From: Brienomyrus brachyistius
Lineage: Eukaryota > Chordata > Actinopteri > Osteoglossiformes > Mormyridae
DNA length: 64,000 nucleotides
Direction: 5' to 3'
NCBI RefSeq assembly: GCF_023856365.1
Contig: NC_064535.1
Location: 13,288,363 to 13,352,362, forward strand
The position numbers and the translations under genes are program-made. Below are positions 34,701 through 44,400 of this stretch, in pieces (position 1 is the first letter of the stretch; each line of letters begins with the position of its first letter). The notes below the pieces were generated by a model that searched no databases, was not told the DNA's origin, and worked only from the letters and a program-made list of their open reading frames with translations.

Positions 34701-37410
34701 ATTATAAGCAGAACTGTACAAAATGAATGGAAATACAGCTGTTGCTTTTCATGTATATGAATGTGGTAGTGACGACCAAATAAAGTTTCATGAACCATTT
34801 TCTGTATTTTTCGACCCCACTAGATGGTGCTCTTGGTTTGCTTTGGAGCATAAATTGAGCCCTTTTTTAAATAGAGAGCACCATCTAGTGGTGTCAGAAA
34901 ATACAGCAAATGGTTCATGAAGCTTCATTTGGCCATCACTAGTGTGTGGATATCAATCCCTCCAGGGCATCAGGAAGCTTGCAGACCTCAGTGTGGCGCC
35001 CTCCCTCACCTACACCTCCCTCTTCCTGAAAAGGGAGACAGACAAGTGGGATGGACAGAACAACCACATTGTTCAAGTGACAAAAGACATGGCGGAAAAG
35101 ATATATCACATGGTCCAGTTCCTGAAGAGAAGAGGTCCCATCCAGGTCAAGTATGACATAAAAGAACAGGGACTCACCACATCATAATGCCATCATGTAA
35201 TGAGGTCTCTGAACAGATTACAGACTAGTACTGGCAAACCAAAGGAAAGGGATTTAGTGATAGTTCTTAAGGACATGGATGTGTAAAGATTGTACCTTAA
35301 TTTTGTGTTTCAATTTTGGCTTTATGATTTAGGGGGTAAAATGACACGAAAATGTGGATTGGGATAAAACCAAATATAAAACAGTATTAGGAACCTAACC
35401 ACAAATAATTTATTTTCTGACAGAGCAAAGAGGCATTTATTTACACTGCCAGAGAGATGATTTCAGGTTGTCAGTCCATCACTCAGTTTGTGAGGGTCAT
35501 CGCAGAGCACTGCCTGGACAAACGCTGCAAGGATGACCTTCTCTATATTACAGAGCAGATTCTAACTATCACTAACCAGCTTACCATAATCTCCAGGTGA
35601 GACCTTGAAGCAAAAGAGGTGCTCTCTGTAAGTTTTTCAGTTCCACTTAAGTCCAAGCCCACCAGTCCACCTGAAGGTGATAAGTACTGAAATTTAGAAT
35701 GGGAACTGTGTGCATATAATCCTGGTCAGGGTCACAGGGGTTCTGGAGCCTATCCCATACAGCAGTGTCTCCCAACCCAGTCCTAGGGGAACCCTGGACG
35801 GTCCACGGTTTTGCTCTCTCCCAGCTTCCAGCCAATCAAGAACACTGAATACCTGGTACAGGTGCTGGGAGCTGAGAGGAAGCAAAAACGTGGACTGTCC
35901 GGGGGTTCCCCAAGAACTGGATTGGGAGACACTGCCATACAGCACAGGTCACAAGGCTGGGGTACACCCTCGATCAAGTATCAGTCTTTCGCAGGGAATA
36001 TACAGACACAGTCACATATTAGGATCACTGTACAGATGATATTCATTTAATTCATTTTTGGATTTGTTTGGAAATCAACAGTTGATTTTCACTTCAAGGA
36101 AGTGAGAAAGACTGAAGTCAGTCTAAAAATTCACACTGGATGTGCAGCTCCAGATCTCAATAGTTCTAAATGGCTGCAGCCATTTAGCCTGATCCCAGAG
36201 CTCACATTACATACTAAAGATTGAAATGTCAGCAGCTTTCCACAATCAGGTCCACCCCAGACCAGCCTATGGTCCTTTACACTGTTTACCCAAAGTCCCA
36301 TTCTTCTAAAAACTGATGGCCACACCAAGCACCAGTCACCGTTAACACCAAAACAAAGAAATGTTTCCACAACACTCAATTTGCAGTGTGAAATTACACT
36401 GTATAGCTTGATAAATGGTAATGTTCAAGCACTGGATTTTCTACCTTGGATGTACACAGAGGCCTATTTAACCTAATATACTGCATCTACTAAAGATTTG
36501 CCCTTAGAAAACACTGGCAGAATAAAGGGTCAGTAAATTTTTTAAATTTACACGTAATGCATGACGAGGGAGAACGAGGCATTTCCTGCCTGGATTAAAC
36601 AGCAAGCTGAACATTCCTGCTTTATGCTTCTTTCCAGTGTCAACGCAGCAACAGCTAGTTGCAAGTCATCCAATGAGATCCTGGTGAAGAATGCACAGAG
36701 CCTGCTCCACGTCATTCTCAGGGGCATCCGGGCCGCTGAGACCGCTTGCATAAAGGTACCTCTAACACCTACCAGCCCACCTTACCTACCACTCAGGTAT
36801 CGGTAAATACAGTGCTGTCCAGCGCGGGCAGGGACAAGACGAAAGCACATGGTTCCAAACTGTCAACAACATTTAAAATACTGTAGGTTTTTTTACTTTC
36901 TCTAATGCCATTTTCAGTACCTTTTAAAAAACTTTATGGGGAGAAAAGGGTCATATTATCAGTTGTGTTCTGAAGTGACCTCTACAGAGATAGATCTTAT
37001 AATACAGCTTCAAAAATGATCATTTGATTCAAATGTTCAGCACAAGTAGCCAACTGTGCCATCCTACGCCTGCCAAAATTAGCTTCCTAATAATCAGAAA
37101 AATCTTGAACCACTGCCATTGTCACTAATACAAATTATACTGCTAGCCTGAAGATTATTGTAGTATGTTGTACCTTTGCACTTTATGTAATGTAGATCTC
37201 TTTGCAAACCAGGGCTTAAAGCAACCAGATCCGGACTCAGATGGTGCTGAAGCCGCTGTACTGTGTCTCCAGTGGAGGCGGAACCTACTGACTCACCGGG
37301 CCCAGCAGAACTCCTGCCTGGAGACGGATGAGCTGGGCCTCCGTAAAACGTCACAGTACCTGCCAGGCCCCAGCCTAGCCGCCCACCCTTTACATGAAGG
37401 AAGCCTTTAA
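28721..37410 (+). CDS. Divergent alpha-catenin/alpha-catulin/vinculin superfamily protein, about 1435 aa
   Basis: Coding exons: 28721-28923, 29951-30134, 31349-34600, 34966-35145, 35424-35596, 36638-36755, 37213-37410. They sum to 4308 nt (1435 aa plus stop), in phase throughout. Residues 4-30 (FILKYNTPGLIK, SVERVVSPIATHL) match the alpha-catenin/catulin N-terminus. VVKVLLVADDAV and KRADDLWDTRQRHH (129-198) match the next helical bundle. The C-terminus holds KWDGQNNHIVQ (1240-1250), like catulin KWEDQENEIVQ, plus LKRRGPIQ and EILVKNAQSLLHVILRGIRAAE, as in vinculin and catenin tails. The family links cadherin-catenin complexes or signalling scaffolds to actin, so an adhesion or cytoskeletal role is inferred. 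It is longer than vinculin (1066 aa) or catulin (734 aa), with a divergent middle. Exon 3 could start at 31319, adding ten residues, but 31349 fits the family alignment better. Confidence 0.88.
29434..29595. mobile_element. hAT-type MITE in intron 1 of the catulin-like gene
   Basis: The left end CAGAGTTGGGTAATTCAGG and the inverse of the right end CAGAAGTGCGTAATTCAGA form terminal inverted repeats, and the arms continue through AACCAACCAGTTGA. Near-identical 8-bp flanks GTAATTAA (29426-29433) and GTAATGAA (29596-29603) look like a mutated hAT target duplication. No coding capacity. Confidence 0.8.
29745..29850. repeat. Dispersed fish repeat fragment
   Basis: Text 'catccattcattaaccatttatccagttcaggg...tggagtttatctcag' is a decayed copy of the common 'catccatcca...tatccagtt...gggtcac...tggagcctatcccagc' element. 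Related fragments lie at 35725-35755 and 51107-51240. Confidence 0.5.
31009..31201. mobile_element. hAT-type MITE in intron 2 of the catulin-like gene, 193 bp
   Basis: Begins CAGGGAGGGCCAGTCTTACC and ends in an imperfect inverse (GGATAAGATTGGCAATCCCTG). A perfect 8-bp target duplication ATATAGAA flanks it (31001-31008 and 31202-31209). The interior contains palindromic 'aattagattactaattag'. No coding capacity. Confidence 0.92.
34767..34941. mobile_element. Foldback MITE in intron 3 of the catulin-like gene, about 175 bp
   Basis: The two arms, about 65 bp each, are inverse copies: left TAGTGACGACCAAATAAAG, right (inverse) TAGTGATGGCCAAATGAAG, both running through TTCATGAACCATTT and CACTAGATGGTGCTCT. 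Flanks gaatgtgg/gtgtgtgg agree at six of eight positions, consistent with a decayed hAT duplication. The element ends 24 bp before the next exon. Confidence 0.85.
35763..35934. mobile_element. hAT-type MITE in intron 5 of the catulin-like gene, 172 bp
   Basis: Starts CAGTGTCTCCCAACCCAGTC and ends with its imperfect inverse GGATTGGGAGACACTG. The 8-bp CCATACAG is repeated perfectly at 35755-35762 and 35935-35942. Internal 'gcaaaaacgtggactgtcc' is shared with the element near 62464-62623, so they belong to one family. Confidence 0.93.
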
Positions 37411-37870
37411 ATGACGAAGCCTGATGCTTACCACTATGACCCTGTCAGTCACTGTATTTAAACGTGTGTTGATAACAGCATAGGGAAGTGACTATCACTT
37501 CCAGTTGAAATTTACCTTCCACAAGGATCATGCTGATCAAAGTATTCTTGCACACTATCTCATCTGCAGACGTCTTTTCTTTTATTTAAGACGGATAAAA
37601 AAAAAATCAACATACCATGTCTAGCTAGACCGAGTTTTTCTTTCTAGTCAAATACAGTTGACATCCAATTTAACAACAAAAAGAACCGCCGATGACAAGC
37701 ATTGCATTTATATTACAAAAGAAGCCATTTACAGTAAAGCCATATTAGATGATAAAAACAAAAATGCCACTAATTTCAGAACAGAAATAGCACCATAAAG
37801 CCAAAAAGTACATTTTTTTTATGAAACTCAATTGTTTTATGGTTTTAACATTCGTTATTGTCATGTGTGC

Positions 37871-37876
37871 AATAAA
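37871..37876 (+). promoter_or_regulatory. Candidate poly(A) signal of the catulin-like gene
   Basis: AATAAA 461 bp after the stop codon; another lies near 38025. The 37411-38317 spacer otherwise holds AT-rich sequence that must contain the 3' ends of this gene and of the convergent zc3h6. Confidence 0.45.
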
Positions 37877-38317
37877 TCCAAATAGAAAAGTTTCAGTACC
37901 AGCGGCAAAATATGGGATGGAAAAGTTGTTGGTGGGATATATTTTTTTTCTACTAACGAGTTAAATATTCTTCAGTTATATAAAAGTGGCAGTTTCTATA
38001 CTAAATTTTTTTTTCCCAGCACACAATAAAAAAAGGTTAAAACCATAATACTGCACTTGTAAGAGTTTACATATCTTTGATGCACAATTACTGACAAAAT
38101 AATCTTTATTTTACCCATCACATTCACTATATATACCTGTGGTTCGCTAACCATCTCTGGACCCCGATAAACTGCTCTCTGAACCTTGCAGAAATGCTCT
38201 AGTAGCTGAACGTCACTGAAACATTTTAAAGACCATCCTGCGCTGACTCAGTGTTTCTGCCTGTACATCTCTATCAATACACAAATAACTGAAACCATAA
38301 AAACAGTAAGAGCTCGG

Positions 38318-38323
38318 TTTTAT
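38318..38323 (-). promoter_or_regulatory. Candidate zc3h6 poly(A) signal
   Basis: TTTATT on plus, AATAAA on the zc3h6 strand, about 150 nt after its stop codon. Other minus-strand signals lie farther on, so the 3' UTR may be longer. Confidence 0.4.
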
Positions 38324-38467
38324 TAGTGCCTGTGACATAGGAATTATATACATTTAAAATAAATAAATATATAAAGCTCAATAGTGTTTCATGGAGGAGC
38401 GAGAACGCTAGAGTACATATTTACAGATATGAGCCATCTTGATTCATTTCTGCGAGCTGCTGTCTGT

Positions 38468-41400
38468 TTATTGACAGAAAGGAGATGCTGTGGGGTCAAA
38501 CGTCTTAAACACATCCTTGAGGGGCCTGTCGTCCGGCTCCTCGCTGCTCTCGGCATCCTCCTGTGGTGCTCCTGCTGCCTGCCCTGATGCTCTGGCCTGC
38601 CGTGGGTCACTGTAAGGGGGCCGTATCAGCCCCGCCAGTGCTTGGATGGGAAGGTTGTGTACAGCAGGGGCGGCATGAGCCCCAGAGAGGGGAGAGGAGG
38701 GCGGGGAGCGAGACGGTTTGCCCAGTCCCCCAAATCCGCCCGTGTCCGACAGATCATCCTGGAGCTTGTCGTCGGGGGCAGGCGTGGACGATGGCTGGGG
38801 GCTTCCCTGCTTCATGGGCTGCTTTAGGACGCCATGCTTCTTCTGCAGCTCTTCACCCTCGTCCCTCGAGGGTTGAGCTGACTGCACTCTGGGGTCATAC
38901 AGGCTGATCCCACCCAGCAGCGAGGTAGGGCTGCCCAGCCCCCCACTGCTGGAGGAGAGCTTGGGGGCATATGGGGGGAGCTTCTCCGGCTCTGGTTTTA
39001 GGGCAGATCCAGTGACGACCCGCTGTAACCTCGGATCAATGCCCCCCCCAGTGCCACTGGAATCCTTGGGCACTGGGAACCTAGAATCTTGACTTCCCGA
39101 TCGGCTAATCCTGGGGTCCAGGGGTTTATGAGCCCGCGGGTCCAAGGATTTTTCTGGGGTCGGCTTGAGCTCGGGGGCCCTGCTGGCGAGGCCTGCTGAC
39201 CTACCAATTCCGTCTTTTAGGCGGGCAGCAGCCAAGCGAGGGTCCAGGGGTGGGGGAGAGGAGGCAGGCTCCACAGGGGGGCCGAGGCTGCGATTTAGCC
39301 GGGCGTCAGCGATAAGCGGGGGCAGGGGCAGGTTGATGGAGGGCTCCTGCCGGGGCACGAGGAGCGGAATCAGGTCCTCGGGAGCCCAGACCACCGTCTG
39401 AGCGAAGGCTGGCCGGGACAGCAGGATGTCCACACGGATGTGGCTGAACTGCTTGAGCTGACAGCGGGGATCACGCAGGGCTGCACCCGGACGGGGCTCC
39501 AGGGGGATGATGGCCGCTTTCTCCCTCAGCTCCCGCTCGCTGTCGTCATCCTCATCTCCAGCCAGGGGCTTGTAGGGGGCAGGGGGGTACAGCTGGGGGT
39601 GGCGGTGTATGTCCTGCTTAGGACCTCCAGTCTCCAGGAGCTTCATTTTGCGGGGGTCCCGTGTCACCCGTGGGTCAGCAGAGGCATCCTCGGCCTTCCG
39701 CGCTTCCGCCGCTCGCTGTCGGGGGTCCACTTTGGTGCGAGGGTCACTGGGCTTCTGCAGCCGGGGGTCACAGAGCCCCACTGATGGGATGCCGGCCTGA
39801 TGCACTTTAGGCTGCTGCAGGTTCTTCATCATCTCATTCTGCTTCTTGAGGGATTTGAGGATAGCTGTCATGCTGTTGCCATCCTCATCATCGCTGGAGT
39901 ACCAGCCGGTAGCTTCATCTGAAACAATATTTCAGGTTAATCCCCGAAGCTTAGGAAGCCACTGCTAAACCAATCTAAAGTACTGACTTACTGAAGGACA
40001 GAGGAATTGACCCTACAGACATTTCAGCAATCCATCCATCCCTGATCCATTACAGGGTCCAAGTGAAATTTCAGTAATATTTTGCATAAACATTTCTTCT
40101 TTATCAATAAATATGTAAACAGGTTTCATAACATCATGATGTACCTGTTGAACCAATCTCATGACTGACCAACAACTTTTCACGAATGTTAGAAATTACA
40201 ACTGCATTTCATGAAATAATTTACAGGATAAGCTCCATCTTTCTTCTAACTACCCTTTATAGATCAGGACATCCTATCCAATACATTTAAATCATAATCT
40301 TAACTGCATGTGTTCATATGACAAATGTTTGATTAATCTCATACATTCATGATGGATTTTGCACGAAACACCCAAAACTGCTTTCGCTCCCAGGGATAGA
40401 TGTGGTGGTGTCATTATTTATTGCCGCTACATGTGGGCCATGCGGCGTGACCATGCCCCCGCTGCAAGGCGGACGTCCTCACCCTTGTCTCTGCCCGTGG
40501 CCTTGAGCCCCTTCACCTCCTCGCCCGCAGTGCCATCCTCCTGGTGCTTTTGGCTCAGCCGCATGAACAGGGCCTTCTGCACGGCCGGCAGGAAGTCTGG
40601 AACTGGGACGGAGCCGTTGGACTCGGCGCTGCTCTGGGACGCCTGGGTGCAGTCAAAGGCCAGCTGTTCCAGTGAGGGGCCTTCTTCTGAAAGAGATGAA
40701 CTCGATTACATCACTGCTCCACTGTTTACAAGCGTCACGCTTTGAAAATATTTATATATGCATCTTTTGAACGTGTAACAAAAATTAATAAAAGACAGGA
40801 CAGTTTTCCCAGTCTCTTTATGGGGAATCTGGACATTTTTATAAGGATAAGTATACTATTAATTAAGAAACCACATAAACCAGATTCCCGTTTCCTTAAA
40901 TTCTACCAATATGATATTTGTTCTGACACTAACTGTCAGACTCTTGCCAGAGTGGTGCACCATGATCACATCTAAGGCAAAAATCCACCCAAGTATCTGT
41001 GGCCAGGGTTTGTATTTTCATAAACACAGCAAAAGTCCAGACTCCCCAAAAAAAAAGATAATTAGTGTTTGCAGAAAGCAATGGGGTGCGTCCTGTGATT
41101 AATATCCTGGTAAGACTTCACGTCATTTGAGAGCAGAGAGGTAAAAACAAATGAATTACCACATTGCTCTTACCTCCCTGACCCACGCTCTGACTGCCGT
41201 AGTAGCCGTCATAAAACACTGAACGGTTCTGACCCACTGCCGGGTTCAGCACGTTCTGCTGCATCGGCAGGTCTGCGCCTGGGGCAAAAAGCCCCAGCTG
41301 CTTTTGTTGGGGGTTGGCATTGGGACGGTTACCGTGAGGGCTTGTGTGAAAAGCGGCCGCCTGGCCAGGGGCTGCTGGAGGGTGCATAGCAGGTCCTGGG

Positions 41401-44400
41401 TGGAAGCCATGCTGCAGAGACGCTCCGGGTGGGCTCATGGGCGGTCCGACATGGGGGTGGGGCGGACATGCCATGGCGCTGGGGGAGCCTGGAGCTGGGA
41501 CGGAGGGGCAGCTGGTGCCCGGGGGAAGCATATTAGCACCCTGCATGTCGTCCGCACCTCCTGCAAACTGGGGTGGGGGTCCATTCCCAGGGAACTGAGG
41601 GCCAGGTGGGGAGGAGAAATTGGATCTGCAAGACAAAGGACATGTGCTTTCACAAAAGCTGCACTTAAAACTGCGCTTCACAAGATCAGACAGCTCTGGG
41701 CATCACTTAACTTTCATTCCACACGCTGTACTTCCAGGCTGTTTTCAACCTCAACTCTTAAATCAGCCAATCTTTCTGAATAAATTGTTATAATAAGGAT
41801 GCCAAGACAAAAACTGGTCCAAAAACTGAGATATTACTGAAGAAATATCAAACAAATAAGATCCTGCTCTTCAGGACAGTTTGCCCCTCATTTTTTATGC
41901 TCTCATGTCATAGAAGGGATATAAACACTGGCAAAAACAGAGCGAGGGCAGGCGTAGTACCGGAGCCCGATCTTCTGAGCCAGGTCCACAGTTGGCTGAA
42001 CCACAATCTCAAACAGGGAGGGAATCTTCTTCCCACAGGGCCCCATATCTTGAGGGCTGCTGGGGCCAGGCGTAGGCAGCAGCCCCACCCCCGGCGGGGG
42101 CTTGGGCAGGGGGGCGATGCCTTGTTTCCTCAGCTCCTCCAGCTCCTGCTCATCCTCAGCCATAGCCTCCTCCTCAGTCTTCAGGACCTGCACAGATGGG
42201 AAGCAGAATTAAAGCTGTTCTTTCTGTATCGAGTAGAGCAATAGCTACGAATGCCTTATAAACTACTATCACATTTCAGCCATTCCACTGTTTAGCGAGG
42301 CTGGTTTCCCATCCTGATGAAAACCATACACGTGTTCTGTAGTTTCTGCATTTTGAAGGTGGTACTTCTGACCTTTTCCAGCAGTTCACTGGTTAGATCA
42401 GTAAGTGGCTCGTGGGAGAACTTGCATTTATCTCCCTGGTAGCACTTTGCCCCTGTGTGGAAGAACTTGCATGGATATTCATGTGAATTTATGGGTCAAG
42501 GAGAAAACACGTATTAGTTTGAATACAATAAAAGTACATCTGATATTAAAAACAGTAAATGAAGTTATGACATTGCTATATGATGCATGCTTGCTATAAT
42601 ACAAGATTCCTTCAAATAATAGAGAACAACCACTTATTTATTTTCCCCAACTATTTCTACAGTACTGTGTGGCAGTGAAGCCAACCCAGGAAGCACTGAG
42701 CAAGAGCTAAGGAACAAGATGGACAAGATGTCAAACATCTGGTTTGTCTCCCTCTCAAACGACAGGCATTTGCAAAATACAATGAGAAGGACAGCCATTC
42801 AACCCCCCCCCAGGAGGAGGGCTGCCCTTGTATTCTTAAGTAAAGCAACGTAATTCCTTAATTCCAAAACATCCAACTCAACAAATCAGTAACATCAAGG
42901 TCCCCCTAACAAAGAACCAGCTTTATTATTTAATTGTTAAATCCTCAGAAACCTCAAAAAAGGAATGACATTTCTAGCATGGTGCAAGAAGCCAGTCATC
43001 ACGTTGCAGGAGAAGCTGCATGCAGGATATTGTGCATGTAACTGCACTTTTCCCCCTTGCTGCAGTAGCCTTGGAGGTAGAACTTGCACAGCTCCTTCTT
43101 CTTGTCCGGAATTACGAGTTCATGCTCGAACTTGCACTGATCACCCTGTGAAGACCCAAGAGACAATGATAGGTGACTATCTGCTCGTGGCAGTGTCACA
43201 GTGAGTGGTCTCTCCACCTCCCTAGCGCTCAGAAACAACCAAATAACTTCAAAAGGGTATCTGGCTATAGGTTCAGATCCCAATATGAATTTGAAATTTA
43301 TCAGTAATGAATGAATTCCATGAAAGAAAACTGCATTTAAAGATTTATGATAGTGATTTTCTAAAAGTATTCAATGGTGCCGGTCCCAGTTCTACAATTT
43401 CTGCCAGTACTGAACCATGCAGTTTTTCTCAGAAAGGTTCTGGTTTTCACAATTTGATTCACGACAAAAACTATTTAAATATACAAGATATTTTTAAATA
43501 ATTATGTTCCAATAATAGACTGACTTCACTGCAGTGAAGTTATGACACTAAAAATGACTTGAACAGGGCCCTCTTCCACATAAACAGTTGAATCCTTCAG
43601 ACGGCTGTGCTGGACCAAGTACCGCCCGCCCACTGCTCTCCTGGCCTCCTTACCTTTATGCATCTTCCTTCCAGAAAGTACTTGCAGATGTATCTACCAT
43701 TGTGTTCGACCGTGTGCTGATTAATGAACTCCTGCGTCATAATTGGACGCTTCTTCTGAAAGCTTGGGGGCCCCTTTGCGAGAGAACAGAGAAACAAAAT
43801 GGCCGACAATGAGTAGGAAAACAACTATGTCAGGTCACCTCTAGCTGGCCATGTGCTCACTCATAAGTGCGTAATTCACTTGGGGTGCTATTCTACATTT
43901 GTTATCATACTAGTTAGCCATAAGCTTGCCTGTAACTGCCACGGATGCTCACCTCCTTCATGCAGTCTCCCCCCTGGTCGCCCCCCCGGCCCCGGCCACG
44001 CCCCCAGTTCTTGCCCTTCAGCTTCTTGTTCTTGTTGGGAATTCCCCGTCCCCGGCCGATTCCACCCCGACCCCTCCCTTTCGGTCCAGGATCTGCAGCC
44101 ACGCATTAAATGCAGAGAAATCCGGCTCAATTACGGCTCGAGAGAAGCTGGCAGAACGCTGCTTGAAGACGGACACAGCAAATGCGTTGTTAATACAACG
44201 TAAGTGTGAGAGCCTGAGTTTGTTTATATATTCTGCAAGAAAAATGACCCATGTTGGAGAAACAGGGAAGAACAAACTTTTGCTCCATTTCACTATAGCA
44301 GGGGTGGGGAACCTGATCCATGGAGAGCCGCTGTTGGTCCAGGTTTTTGGGATGACCTCTCAATCAGCCAATAATAAAACAGTGGTTCTCAACTCCAGTC

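Noticed and set aside
35146..35151. Alternative donor GTATGA at 35151 for catulin-like exon 4
   Set aside because: The site has a better donor consensus but would need a shifted acceptor to stay in frame and adds one residue relative to the family; the 35145 end was kept, with some doubt.
38563..39784. Several plus-strand ORFs of 60-114 aa opposite zc3h6
   Set aside because: They are GC-rich shadows of the last zc3h6 exon, whose minus-strand protein has clear DPR repeats and the conserved C-terminus.
42999..43030. Continuation of zc3h6 exon 7 to a GT donor further downstream ([10 protein letters not shown] reading)
   Set aside because: It departs from the family sequence, and the AT-AC junction restores the expected YMHNEYPCKF exactly.
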